Assembly: GCF_003369915.1 (NCBI RefSeq)
Contig: NW_022881614.1
Location: 32,695,474 to 32,759,473 of the forward strand
From: Drosophila miranda
Taxonomy: Eukaryota > Arthropoda > Insecta > Diptera > Drosophilidae
Reading direction: 5' to 3'
DNA length: 64,000 nt
Part shown: positions 31,703-42,807 of the stretch, piece after piece
Layout of the letters: every line of letters begins with the position of its first letter
Position numbering within the stretch: position 1 is the first letter of the stretch
Translations under genes and position numbers: made by a program
The notes under the pieces: model-generated
The model's input: the letters and a program-made list of their open reading frames with translations, nothing else
The model's database searches: none
Told to the model about the DNA's origin: nothing

Positions 31703-33253
31703 TGTTCCAGTCCCACCTGAACGATAGGTGGCCAGGGCTGAGGGCGACGCGCCATCCAGCGGAAGTCCAGGGAGGCTCGATGGTGTATGGGCACATCAGG
31801 GGGAGCTGGAGCCGTCACTGGGGATATAAGGAAGAGAATAGGATTAGTTATATGTATTAGTAAGGGAAAAAGGGATAAATAGGAGTGAAAATATTAGAAA
31901 ACGTGGATTGGATTATAGAAATCGTGGAGCGTGGACGGAGTAACGTCGAAATTGGAAATTTTGTGCTTAAAACAGAAAGTTTGAAGTGAGTACAGAAAAG
32001 GCGGGCGATAAAATAGGTTGTAATGCAGAAAATTTTACAAACAGCCGGCAAGGAATATAGCCACCAGAACCTGGCCAGAAGGTTTCCTGGAGAGGGACAC
32101 TGGAGTTCGAGAAAGTCGACTGCAGAGAAGAAGACGGCCCAACGGAACATGAGTGAGTTCGTTCCAGTGGCGCGTGTGTGAGCCAAGTAGCGCGGGACGT
32201 GTGAAGGGGGAGGGTGAAAGAGAACGATTTAGCTGCCAGGGCGATTCTAGCCACACCGCACGATCGTTGCATCGCCTTCCAGTGCGTGCCACACGTTTGG
32301 TCTCATTCACCAAGTAACAACCCCGAAACCCAGCGATCGCCCACGTCGTTTGAATTTAAAGAAAAAAAATAATCCGCACTCCAAACACCGTTCCACATTA
32401 AATGTTATTTTGTTCCGTGTGTTGTCCTTTATTTAGTAACTAGTATTAGCTTAAACCGTTTAACGTACATTGAAAAAATATATGTAAAAACACCAACACC
32501 TTTCACGAACCTAAATCTGCGATCAGCTGTTCAGTGCCAGAAGATTAACCCTTAGTGGGTGACGCGGGGGTCCCATCAGTCCACCGTATTTGGTCGAGCG
32601 ATTTGTGAAAAAAATATTGTTTATTGTTTATGTCCCGGGGACCCTTAACAAGAGCTCTTAGTAGGTTAAGTCTCCGTAGGGGCCCGAGTTAAATTAACTC
32701 CCGTAAAACTGGATCCAGTCAACTACACATATTCCATTACGTATGGGTGAGGGTATCCCTGTTGGTTGAACGAAATTTCAGCAGTTATTTCCTTTTTTGC
32801 CTTTGTGTCGAACGTTTTGGTGTTTCTTAGTGGTTAGTGATAATTTTGAGTATAGCTATTTATTAATGAGAAAGATGAAATTGTAAATTTACGATTATTA
32901 AAGCTTGGATAGATATTGAAGCATGATGCATTAAATTTAAAATAGAGGGAGGACGCGTGGAGTAGCCATGGATTAGGCCAGCCGTTACCGTTCCAGCAGA
33001 GGGTGGCCAAAATGAACGTTGTGTTTGCTCACAGGTAGGGCGGGCGCGCGAAGTGATAACACCCAAGCTTCACCCACTTGATAGCCGTCTGTTTATGATT
33101 TTCTTTGTTGTTGTTAGGTTGTTGTTAGTTTTGATGTCCCGAGAAGTAGTATGTCTCCTTTTTTGTCTACATTTGGCGGGCAAGGGGAACTACCCAGCCC
33201 TGGGGTCGACAGCTAGCCGGCATTGCCCTCTGGGAAACAAGCCAAGTGTAACA
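31703..33253 (+). repeat. 5' LTR
   Basis: The LTR is 1551 bp. Compared with the 3' LTR it lacks 71 bp (present at 40097-40167) that contain a CA-repeat and the TATATAAATTTA candidate TATA box. Confidence 0.95.
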
Positions 33254-33255
33254 AA

Positions 33256-33266
33256 TGGCGCCCAAC
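33256..33266 (+). promoter_or_regulatory. Primer-binding site (tRNA-Lys type)
   Basis: TGGCGCCCAAC complements the 3' end of tRNA-Lys as in gypsy-group elements; the match is short (11 nt). 33267-34447 is an untranslated leader without a supported gene, ending in a T-tract (about 34404-34423). Confidence 0.7.
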
Positions 33267-34447
33267 TTATTTTCGAATTCGCATGCATCTGGACTGACGC
33301 AGGTTCGGGTGGTATTACAACAAATGTCACTCGGGCTGGTAAAGGCAGATGCGGGGAATGAAAAAAAAAAAATAAATGTTGTGGAGAAGACGACAGCTCG
33401 CGAAGTGCAGTTTAGCTGTCCCGGCAGAAGTCGCTGCTGCAGGCTTAAGGTGAGCGTAAAGCTGGTCCTTAATGGCGCGGCGTGATTGATGCTAGGGATG
33501 GATAGACGGAGGCAGTTAACGTATATATAAAATATGTGATAGGGACTTACGAATTACAGTTGAACATTTTGTCGCTATTCGATGTCGCAAGTGAACGTAA
33601 GTCACTGCCGTTCAACAAAAAAATGGACAGGGAGTTTGCGACGGACACATTGCCTGGTGGACTGTGATATCGAATAAATCTGTGATGGAATGTGATATTG
33701 AAATAAGTTAGAGTAAGTCATGTAGGTAAATGTTCATTGTAGTTTCGCACCTGTTTGTTTAAAACAAAGCCGCTTTCGTGTTTTTGAACCTGTTGTCTGT
33801 CTGCCGAGAGGTGGTGAGGAGTAGGTGGCCCGGGAGTCGTAAAGACAACCCGCGATGCATCTGTTGTCATGGCAGATCGGTAAGATGGATGACAGGAACA
33901 AATCACAAGCAAAGTGAGCTCATGCACCGTGAGGCTTCTCGTTTATCGGCCATCGCTTAGAGCGATGACTAGAGTAGATGACAGGCCACACAAAGGTGGT
34001 GTTCGTAATTGTAGGATATCCGTAGGGCGACTGTCAAGTAGAGCGCAGAAACTGGAGCGGTTGCTGGTCCCGGCTAGTCACGTGTCCCCCTCTTAATGAA
34101 TCTTGTAAGAAGAAGAAGAACTGTTAGGAATTTTTGTTGTTAGGTTTTGTGTGGTGTTGAATGTGTTTGAGTGTCTTAGGTGTCGATCGAATATACATGT
34201 ATGTTATTATTTATTTATTCAAATATTTAATTGCATATATCTCGTTAACGGCGCTGGTTGGCGCAATATTTATATCGGTATTTATTTATTTATTTATCGG
34301 AGTATTTATTGGTCCGAAGCGTGGTGTTATTTATTCTTACTAGTTATTTCTTTGGGTATTTATTTCTTTATTTATATATATTATCTTAGTTTAGGAGTTT
34401 CCCTTTTTTTTTTTTTTTTTTTGTAATATTGGTGTTGCTCGGTGCAG

Positions 34448-36010
34448 ATGCCACAAGAAGGGGGTAGTCGACAGTATCATACGCGATCACGCGTAAACAA
34501 AACAGTGGACCAGATAGGAGAAGTGTCAGGGGCGATGTTTAATCAAGATCGGGAGGAACTTGGAGCTGTGGGTGGGTTGCCAAGAACACCGGTCCAGGCC
34601 AGGTCAGAAGAATGGCCAATGTCCGATCCTACACCCACGCTTGCTTCCGAACTGGCATCAGCAGTCAACGTATCGTTGGCTCAGGCTCATGCGACACACA
34701 GGGCAGCGAACACTGACTCGATTAGTCGGGTGTTGCAGGAGGAGTTGCGTAAGGGGTTTATCGAGATGATGCACCAACTCAACGAGGTACTCCAGCCGGT
34801 TAGACAGCTGCAGCAGCAGAAGGAACCGCAGCGGGAGGAGGTTCACCACGAGCAGGAGTATCGAGGAGCAATCCCGAAAAGGATGCCGTCTAGCACGACT
34901 GATGCGCCGATTCCGCCACCAAAACCATTTTTGGCTCGCTCGAGGCGAGGTGGTATTGGTCCTGAACCGTCTTCAGGAGGAGGACCGACCGCATCCAGTG
35001 AGCAGCATCAACGGGGTGGGCATCAAGCGCGAAATTGGCGAAACCCGATAGCACTCAGACACTCGGGTCAGGGTCGTGGCGAGGGTAGGAGAGCTGGTGG
35101 GATTCCTCGAGAAGATCCGCATCCAAATCCCCCGGGTTATAGACCTTGGCCACGGTGGGGCCGAGTCGAAAAATGGGACGTGACGTTCGACGGAGACAGC
35201 AACAAAATGACAGTCGAGGATTTTGTGTTCCGAATTGAATTCCTACAAGCCCAATGCCGCTGTCCGTGGGATGAAGTTCTAAACGGATTTCATCACCTGG
35301 TTACAGGAAACGCGCGGGAATGGTACTGGCAGTACATCCGTGATCATGGCGGTGGGGTTTGGCAGGAACTAAGGGGCGACTTAATTGCTCGTTTCCGAGG
35401 CACGGCGTCCGAGTTCGACCGCATGAGAGAACTGCGAGAAAGAATGCAGCGGTCAAACGAGAGTGTGGAAGACTTTTTCCATGTCATGAGAAAGCTCGCG
35501 TCGAGGTTGGAGATGCCACCACCTGAAAAGGAGATGGTAAAAATCGTCAAAAAGGCACTCACAGATGAGATAGCGAGTTTCGTCTACGGCTTACGGGTTT
35601 ATTCCTTAGACCAACTGCGGGATGAGTGCGTGGAAATAGAGGCACATCTGAAGAGGAAGGCTCGATCTTCGTGGCGAGGAGCACCCAAAGCCACAAACTA
35701 TGGTCGCGGGCCGAATGCGAACGTCAGAGAGGTCGCGCAGGATCGGTCGATTGGCGATGAAGAGGCAGAGGTCATTGAGGAGGCGCAAGTGACACAGCGT
35801 GTTCCACAGAAGTTGATTTGCTGGAACTGCGGGCAGACCGATCATGGCTTTAGGGACTTTATGGCATCGAAGAGGCGAATTTTCTGCTACCGGTGTGGAA
35901 AGCCCGATGCATATTGTCCAACCTGTCCGAATTGCGCGGGAAACGTGAAGAGGGGTGCGATCCAAGCAGGCGAATCACGCTCACAGAAGGGGACTGCGCA
36001 GAGAAAGTAG
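34448..36010 (+). CDS. gag: LTR element Gag polyprotein (520 aa)
   Basis: The first in-frame ATG is 34448. A variable Pro/Arg/Gln-rich N-terminal half is followed by a capsid-like domain (WDVTFDGDSNKMTVEDFVFRIEF..., FRGTASEFDRMRELRERMQ, ESVEDFFHVMRKLASRL) at about residues 240-390. The zinc-knuckle region begins at about residue 458: CWNCGQTDHGFRDF followed by FCYRCGKPDAYCPTC. The fourth cysteine of the first knuckle is replaced by Phe. The last about 118 nt overlap pol. Confidence 0.9.
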   Translation: MPQEGGSRQYHTRSRVNKTVDQIGEVSGAMFNQDREELGAVGGLPRTPVQARSEEWPMSDPTPTLASELASAVNVSLAQAHATHRAANTDSISRVLQEELRKGFIEMMHQLNEVLQPVRQLQQQKEPQREEVHHEQEYRGAIPKRMPSSTTDAPIPPPKPFLARSRRGGIGPEPSSGGGPTASSEQHQRGGHQARNWRNPIALRHSGQGRGEGRRAGGIPREDPHPNPPGYRPWPRWGRVEKWDVTFDGDSNKMTVEDFVFRIEFLQAQCRCPWDEVLNGFHHLVTGNAREWYWQYIRDHGGGVWQELRGDLIARFRGTASEFDRMRELRERMQRSNESVEDFFHVMRKLASRLEMPPPEKEMVKIVKKALTDEIASFVYGLRVYSLDQLRDECVEIEAHLKRKARSSWRGAPKATNYGRGPNANVREVAQDRSIGDEEAEVIEEAQVTQRVPQKLICWNCGQTDHGFRDFMASKRRIFCYRCGKPDAYCPTCPNCAGNVKRGAIQAGESRSQKGTAQRK

Positions 36011-39000
36011 AAGAAAATAAAAATGAATTAGATAGACGTAAATTGCATGCTAGGTTAAGGAACTTATCATATGAAGAGCGCTTAAGAAATTATTTAGAAA
36101 CCAGAAATAGAATATTTTCTGAGCTACAAGTGGATGGTATGCGAGCACTGTCGGTGCGGGTGAGAAAGGTGAGATCCCGTTTTAAGCAAAGGCGAGCTAT
36201 GAGGAGGCAGGTGATTGCTTCAGTAAAGCGTTGGTGCAAGAAAGACCCGAGAGTTTTCGAAGAAATCTCTATAATGGGCGAGTCCGTGCGAGGCCTGTTG
36301 GATTCAGGCGCTACACACAGCATGCTAGGGTGTAATGGTCAGGAATTCCTGGACAAGCTGGGCGTGGAGGCTCGTCGATATTCTTCTATAGTGAAGGTAG
36401 CGAATGGGGAAGATCGCGCAATCGTTTGCCGAGTAGAATTACCGGTGAAATACAAGGGAGAGGTAAAAAGATTAACGTTTTTCGTATGCCCTTTCTTGGA
36501 ACGGGAAATTTACTTGGGGGTAGACTTTTGGCGGGTCTTCTCCTTGGCTCCTGAGGTGATGGGAGAAGGTCCAGTAGGGGCATCTCACAGATTAGTGGAA
36601 GAAGTGCTGGCTGATCAAGTCGCTCACTATGTGGAAGGCCCGGAGAAGGAGATAGTGCAGGAAGAATGGGAGTTGTCAGAAGAGCAAAGGGCAGCCTTGG
36701 ATCAGGTGAAGGCAGAGTTTCTGACTTTCGAAGCCGTAGGCCTGGGGAGGACGTCGAGAGAGACTCACAAAATTCAGTTGGTGGAGAAGGCCGAGCCTGT
36801 GAAGGATCGACATTACCCACTGTCGCCAGCGATGCAGGAAGTGGTGTGTGGTGAGGTGGACAAAATGTTGGCTTTGGGAGTCATCGAGTACAGTGATAGT
36901 CCGTGGAGCAACCGTACCACCGTGGGGCGAAGGCCGGGCAAAAATCGTTTCTGCCTCGATGCCCGAAAGCTCAACAAAGTAACCATCAAGGACGCTTACC
37001 CACTTCCTAGCATCGAGGGGATCTTGTCGCGTCTCGATCAGACGATATATATCTCCAGCGTCGACTTAAAATTCGCTTTTTGGCAAATCGAGCTGGACGA
37101 GCAGAGTCGACCATATACGGCGTTCACGGTGCCGGGACGGCCTCTGTACCAGTTCCGTATGATGCCCTTTGGCCTCTGCAACGCCGCACAACGCCTATGT
37201 AGACTGGTCGATAAGGTGATTCCGGTTGAGATGCGTTCAAACGTCTATGCGTATCTCGACGACTTGCTGATTATAGCTGAGGACTTCCAAACGCACGTGA
37301 AGATTCTGCGACAGGTTGCCGAGCGTCTACGAGAAGCAAATTTAACGATAGGGCTGAGCAAATCTCATTTTTGCTATAAAAACATTAAATACCTGGGATT
37401 TATAGTGGGAGGAGGAGCGCTGAAGATGGATCCGGGTCGTGTGTCGGCCATTTTGCGCATTCCCGAGCCGCGATCTGTTCGAGAATTGCGTAGTTTCCTG
37501 GGAACTGCGGGCTGGTACCGGCGCTTTATGAAAAACTATGCTGAGATGGCCGGTCGGCTCACAGACGCCCTGAAAAAGTCGGGAAATGGAAAGTTTAAAT
37601 TGACGGAGGAGGCAAAACGAGCCATGGGGGAGCTAAAAGCTGCACTCACCTCGGCACCAGTCCTGGTACACGCGGATTTCAAGCGGCACTTCTACATACA
37701 GTGCGACGCCTCACATTATGGAGTAGGAGCCGTACTCTTCCAAAGGGATGACGAGCAGAACGAGAGGCCCATAGCATTTTTCTCTGCCAAACTGAATTGC
37801 CACCAAAAAAACTACTCGGTGACAGAGAAAGAGTGTCTGGCAGCCCTCATGGCGATCCTTAAGTTCCGTCCGTACGTAGAGCTTATGCCGTTTACAGTCA
37901 TAACTGACCACGCCAGTCTCAAATGGCTCATGACCATGAAGAACCTGGATGGTCGCTTAGCTCGTTGGTCCCTTCAACTGCAGGCCTTCGATTTCGGCAT
38001 AGAACACCGGAAAGGAGCGGACAATGTAGTGGCAGATACATTGTCACGCAGTATTGAAGAGCTGGAAGTGGATCCGAGTAGTATCCTGGGTTTTGAAACG
38101 GTGGAGTTTGAATCTGGAGAATATCAGGAGTTAAGGAAGGAAATAACAGAGAACCAAGACCGCTTACCTGATCTCCAGATTGTTGACGGCATGATATTCA
38201 AGCGCATGCGCTTTGAACGATTGGATGATCAACTGGAGGGCGCCGTCTGGAAATTGTGGGTTCCGAGTTCGCTGACGGCCGCGTTGATAGACAAAGCACA
38301 TTCGGAAGAGAAGACAGCGCACGGAGGAATCGCGAAAACCTTGCACTTATTGCTTAGGCAGTTTTACTGGCCGAACATGGCGATAGAGGTGCGGGATTAT
38401 ATCCGACGGTGCACCGTGTGCAAGGAGTCGAAAGCGCCGAATTATCGGATGCAGGTCGGGATGGGGCAAGAAGTGGTCACTGAGCGCCCGTTCCAAAAAC
38501 TTTATATTGATTTTTTGGGCAAATATCCGCGGTCAAAGAACGGTCAGGCGTGGATATTTATTGTAGTTGACCAGTTCTCTAAGTTCACATTCCTAAAGAC
38601 CATGACCAAGGCCACAGCAAAGGAAGTTGTAAGATTCCTCGTTCACGAGGTTTTTTACAAGTTTGGAGTGCCGGAGATGATTCACTCGGACAATGGGGCT
38701 CAGTTCGTCTCGAAAACTTTTAAGGAGATGACCGATGCATTCGGAGTCACTCATATGAGGACGCCAGTGTATTCTCCGCAGAGTAACGCAGCCGAACGCG
38801 TGAATCGCACAGTACTCAGCGCGATTCGGGCGTATCTGGAAGACGATCACCGGGACTGGGATGTGCATCTGCCGGAGATAGAACTGGCTATTAGGAACTC
38901 GGTTCACGAGGCAACAGGCGTAACACCATTCTTTGCAGTCTTCGGGCAGCAAATGTATTTGCATGGGTCATGCTACAAGCTGGCAAAGCGACTGCGGTCG

Positions 39001-39327
39001 ATCGGCGAGCATGACATATCGCTGCTGGAGGGTCAGGACAAGCGACAACTCATCCAAGAGAGGATTCGCGCTAGTTTACATCAGGCATACGAGCGTAGTA
39101 GGGTAAGATACAACCAGCGAGCTCGGGTGTTTTACGCGAGGCCGGGACAAGAGGTATTCCGCCGAAATTTTGTCCTTAGTGACTTTGGAAAAGGCTTTAA
39201 TGCCAAGTTGGCGCGCAAATTCATACGATGCCGGGTAGTGAAGCCAGTAAGAGAGAACGCGTACGCTCTGGAGGACCTTAACGGCCGTCCCATAGGAGTG
39301 TACCACGCCAAAGACCTGAGAATGTAG
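35893..39327 (+). CDS. pol: LTR element Pol polyprotein
   Basis: It is open over 1144 codons in the -1 frame relative to gag, so a -1 frameshift in the overlap (35893-36010) is expected; the first ATG in this frame may not be used. Order: aspartic protease (LLDSGATHSML, about residue 135), reverse transcriptase (LDARKLNKVTIKDAYPLP, FRMMPFGLCNA, YLDDLLII at about 453), RNase H (FYIQCDASHYGVGAVLF, TDHASLKWL), integrase with zinc domain (H..H...CTVCKES) and D-D-E residues (YIDFLG, HSDNGAQF, NAAERVNRT), and a C-terminal GPY/F-like part. The protease-RT-RNaseH-IN order is that of Ty3/gypsy. No stop or frameshift is seen, so it may be active. 39328-39467 is a short non-coding interval. Confidence 0.95.
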   Translation: MWKARCILSNLSELRGKREEGCDPSRRITLTEGDCAEKVEENKNELDRRKLHARLRNLSYEERLRNYLETRNRIFSELQVDGMRALSVRVRKVRSRFKQRRAMRRQVIASVKRWCKKDPRVFEEISIMGESVRGLLDSGATHSMLGCNGQEFLDKLGVEARRYSSIVKVANGEDRAIVCRVELPVKYKGEVKRLTFFVCPFLEREIYLGVDFWRVFSLAPEVMGEGPVGASHRLVEEVLADQVAHYVEGPEKEIVQEEWELSEEQRAALDQVKAEFLTFEAVGLGRTSRETHKIQLVEKAEPVKDRHYPLSPAMQEVVCGEVDKMLALGVIEYSDSPWSNRTTVGRRPGKNRFCLDARKLNKVTIKDAYPLPSIEGILSRLDQTIYISSVDLKFAFWQIELDEQSRPYTAFTVPGRPLYQFRMMPFGLCNAAQRLCRLVDKVIPVEMRSNVYAYLDDLLIIAEDFQTHVKILRQVAERLREANLTIGLSKSHFCYKNIKYLGFIVGGGALKMDPGRVSAILRIPEPRSVRELRSFLGTAGWYRRFMKNYAEMAGRLTDALKKSGNGKFKLTEEAKRAMGELKAALTSAPVLVHADFKRHFYIQCDASHYGVGAVLFQRDDEQNERPIAFFSAKLNCHQKNYSVTEKECLAALMAILKFRPYVELMPFTVITDHASLKWLMTMKNLDGRLARWSLQLQAFDFGIEHRKGADNVVADTLSRSIEELEVDPSSILGFETVEFESGEYQELRKEITENQDRLPDLQIVDGMIFKRMRFERLDDQLEGAVWKLWVPSSLTAALIDKAHSEEKTAHGGIAKTLHLLLRQFYWPNMAIEVRDYIRRCTVCKESKAPNYRMQVGMGQEVVTERPFQKLYIDFLGKYPRSKNGQAWIFIVVDQFSKFTFLKTMTKATAKEVVRFLVHEVFYKFGVPEMIHSDNGAQFVSKTFKEMTDAFGVTHMRTPVYSPQSNAAERVNRTVLSAIRAYLEDDHRDWDVHLPEIELAIRNSVHEATGVTPFFAVFGQQMYLHGSCYKLAKRLRSIGEHDISLLEGQDKRQLIQERIRASLHQAYERSRVRYNQRARVFYARPGQEVFRRNFVLSDFGKGFNAKLARKFIRCRVVKPVRENAYALEDLNGRPIGVYHAKDLRM

Positions 39328-39467
39328 TGAGGTGTGGGTGTGGCCTACGTTGGGCGCGGCAGAAGAATGGAGGGCACGCCGGCGTGTGCTCAATAGTGTT
39401 CCGGAATCCGGTGGGCATGCCCACGCGTATGTTGTCCCTCCTGGGACTGACGACATACTCGTGGTGG

Positions 39468-41092
39468 TGTTCCAGTCCCACCTGAACGATAGGTGGCCAG
39501 GGCTGAGGGAGACGCGCCATCTAGCGGAAGTCCAGGGAGGCTCGATGGTGCATTGATGATTCGGGGGGAGCTGGAGCCGTCACTGGGGATATAAGGAAGA
39601 GAATAGGATTAGTTATATGTATTAGTAAGGGAAAAAGGGATAAATAGGAGAGAAAATATTAGAAAACGTGGATTGGATTATAGAAATCGTGGAGCGTGGA
39701 CGGAGTAACGTCGAAATTCGAAATTTTGTGCTTAAAACAGAAAGTTTGAAGTGAGTACAGAAAAGGCGGGCGATAAAATAGGTTGTAATGCAGAAAATTT
39801 TACAAACAGCCGGCAAGGAATATAGCCACCAGAACCGGGCCAGAAGGTTTCCTGGAGAGGGACACTGGAGTTCGAGAAAGTCGACTGCAGAGAAGAAGAC
39901 GGCCCAACGGAACCTGAGTGAGTTCGTTCCAGTGGCGCGTGTGTGAGCCAAGTAGCGCGGGACGTGTGAAGGGGGAGGGAGAAAGAGAACGATTTAGCTG
40001 CCAGGGCGATTCTAGCCACACCGCACGATCGTTGCATCGCCTTCCAGTGCGTGCCACACGTTTGGTCTCATTCACCAAGTAACAACCCCGAAACCCTATT
40101 CACACACACACACACGCGCACACGTATACTCGGACCTATATAAATTTAGGGCTGACCGGCCACGGCCAGCGATCGCCCACCTCGTTTGAATTTAAAGAAA
40201 AAAAAACATAATCCGCACTCCAAACACCGTTCCACATTAAATGTTATTTTGTTCCGTGTGTTGTCCTTTATTTAGTAATTAGTATTAGCTTAAACCGTTT
40301 AACGTACATTGAAAAAATATATGTAAAAACACCAACACCTTTCACGAACCTAAATCTGCGATCAGCTGTTCAGTGCCAGAAGATTAACCCTTAGTGGGTG
40401 ACGCGGGGGTCCCATCAGTCCACCGTATTTGGTCGAGCGATTTGTGAAAAAAATATTGTTTATTGTTTATGTCCCGGGGACCCTTAACAAGAGCTCTTGG
40501 TAGGTTAAGTCTCCGTAGGGGCCCGAGTTAAATTAACTCCCGTAAAACTGGATCCAGTCAACTACACATATTCCATTACGTATGGGTGAGGGTATCCCTG
40601 TTGGTTGAACGAAATTTCAGCAGTTATTTCCTTGTTTGCCTTTGTGTCGAACGTTTTGGTGTTTCTTAGTGGTTAGTGATAATTTTGAGTATAGCTATTT
40701 ATTAATGAGAAAGATGAAATTGTCAATTTACGATTATTAAAGCTTGGATAGATATTGAAGCATGATGCATTAAATTTAAAATAGAGGGAGGACGCGTGGC
40801 GTAGCCATGGATTAGGCCAGCCGTTACCGTTCCAGCAGAGGGTTGCCAAATTGAACGTTGTGGTTGGTCACAGGTAGGGCGGGCGCGCGAAGTGATAACA
40901 CCCAAGCTTCACCCACTTGATAGCCGTCTGTTTATGATTTTCTTTGTTGTTGTTAGGTTGTTGTTAGTTTTGATGTCCCGAGAAGTAGTATGTCTCCTTT
41001 TTTGTCTACATTTGGCGGGCAAGGGGAACTACCCAGCCCTGGGGTCGACAGCTAGCCGGCATTGCCCCCCGGGAAACAAGCCAAGTGTAACA
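39468..41092 (+). repeat. 3' LTR
   Basis: The LTR is 1625 bp, the longer of the two because of 40097-40167, which contains (CA)n and TATATAAATTTA. No clear polypurine tract is visible directly upstream of it. Confidence 0.95.
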
Positions 41093-41096
41093 CACA

Positions 41097-41910
41097 AAGG
41101 AGGAATATAAATTATAGAGAAAGTATAAAGGTTCAAGGGCATCGAAACCGTTTTTCAGGAAATACTTAAAAAATACCTCTAAACTATCACATTAGATTCA
41201 TTGCAAAGGGATGACCTACCTGTTTGAGGGTTGTTTGAATCGCAACACGGGACCAATCGTAAAAACAGGTTCATTGACAGTAAGAGGGAGGAGAGAGAAT
41301 ATAAATGAGTGAAGGATCGATTTGAGAGGATTTTACATGGTTGAGAAGGAGGATTGAGATCGAAGTTAGTTCACATTATCACCGATAGGTGGCGCCACCA
41401 AGTAGTAAGGATAAGGGACGCTCGCATTTTATACTGAATTACCAAATTCGCAGCATGCTGCAGCAGCATGTGCTTAAGCATGTGCAGCTTGGCAGCATGT
41501 TGAATGTAAGTGTGCATCATATTGCTATGTTATTACGTGATCATGTTAAATAAATACTTATAAGATACAAATCGCTTCGTAAATTGAGGTTAGACGCTTT
41601 AATTCCGCACACAACTGCCCGGACGGACAGTGGACGGACAGAGTGCTCAAATCAAGCGAATATTCACCTGATACCTGATCAGATCACCTGATGATAGAGA
41701 TGAGCGATGGCATTTTGTAGGGGTGATCGTAACTGTAGCGTTCTACGGTGATCTTAGTTCCTTCATTTAGTAACATCTTGCTAGTTCTACATAGTCTTGT
41801 CAAATATGATCGGACTATATGATTGGACTTCGAAACCATTTCATTCTATTTACCATTTATTCACTTTCCTTCGATCTTTAATGATCCCTTATTCCGTTTC
41901 AGCTTGAAAT
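41097..41910. other. 5' flank of the Sod3-like gene
   Basis: No gene was seen. A cluster of CAGCATG/GCATGTG repeats lies at about 41450-41510, including the palindrome CAGCATGCTG. The segment ends in a candidate 3' splice site (CGTTTCAG at about 41895-41902) before the ATG, implying an upstream non-coding exon. Confidence 0.45.
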
Positions 41911-42634
41911 ATGATGCAAAGTATTGCCATCACCCTGGCACTCTGTGCCACAATCTGTGCTGCTGCTCAGACAGTGAGTCCTAAAAGAGGTGCGAGGTGA
42001 TTCCACAGATCGATAATAACTTATTGAATCCCGATTGCAGCGTAATACGCCCATAGAGGCCATAGCCTATGTGAGCGGACCCGCCCAAGCGGACGGCAGC
42101 CAGGTCAAGGGGAACGTCACCTTTACGCAGAACGACTGCGGCCAGAATGTCCATGTTCGTATCCAACTGGCCTGAAGGAGGGCAAGCACGGCTTCCACGT
42201 CCACGAGAAGGGGATCTGAGCAACGGCTGTGCCAGCACTGGGGCTCACTATAATCCCGATAAGGTGGGTTGACGGTAGTCTCTTTTCATTGACTCATGAG
42301 TGTTTCCTTTGATCAGGTTGATCATGGCGGTCCCGATCATGAGGTGCGCCACGTGGGCGATCTGGGTAAGCTGGAGGTCAACTCCTCGGGAGTCATTGTC
42401 ATCACATACCCGGACAATGTGATCAGTCTAACCGGCAACCGCGGCATTATCGGAAGTGCCGTTGTTGTCCACGAGCTTGAGGACGATCTCGGACTGGGAG
42501 ATCACGTGGACTCCAAGAAGACGGGCAATGCAGGAGGCCGTATCGGTGAGGAGTCTCCAGAATGTCTCTTTGATTGATTAATTCTATAAATACTTTATTC
42601 CCTTGCAGGCTGCGGTGTGATTGGTGTGAAGTAA
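41911..42634 (+). pseudogene. Sod3: Extracellular Cu/Zn superoxide dismutase Sod3, degenerate
   Basis: The four exons I read are 41911-41973, 42041-42263, 42317-42545 and 42609-42634, all with GT/AG borders. Exon 1 encodes a secretion signal (MMQSIAITLALCATICAAAQ). The protein shows GNVTFTQNDCGQNVHVRIQL, HGFHVHEKG, GAHYNP, DHGGPDHEVRHVGDLG and TGNAGGRI, the Cu/Zn SOD metal-binding signature. Exon 2 has two deletions, about 4 nt after CAACTG (near 42165) and 1 nt after GAGAAG (near 42215). Summing the exon lengths with 5 nt restored gives exactly 182 codons. The deletions are not compensating, so the product would be truncated before the active site. Confidence 0.85.
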
Positions 42635-42807
42635 ATATCTCTCTCTTCCATCAAAGTAAGACAAAATCGAATGGCTTTCGAAGATCTCTTATAAGTACTA
42701 GTATACATGTAACTTCAGTCCCAAGAACCCTGGCTAATAGATTGATTCCCCCACCCCCCCTTCCCTATTCTTCCCACACAAAGACAAACACACACCACAC
42801 TATTTTT

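Larger units (their letters stand above)
31703..41092 (+). mobile_element. Complete Ty3/gypsy-type LTR retrotransposon
   Basis: The element is 9.39 kb with LTRs starting TGTTCC and ending GTAACA, and a CACA target duplication at 31699-31702 and 41093-41096. A primer-binding site TGGCGCCCAAC (tRNA-Lys type) begins 2 nt after the 5' LTR. Gag and pol are open, pol is in the -1 frame, and no env is present. LTRs over 1.5 kb, a long leader and this PBS resemble the Osvaldo/Ulysses group (inference). I count roughly two dozen differences between the LTRs plus one 71-bp length difference. Confidence 0.95.

Noticed and set aside
31857-32313. Three minus-strand ORFs in the 5' LTR (repeated in the 3' LTR)
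   Set aside because: They are antisense to the LTR, have no domain, and are present only because the LTR is duplicated.
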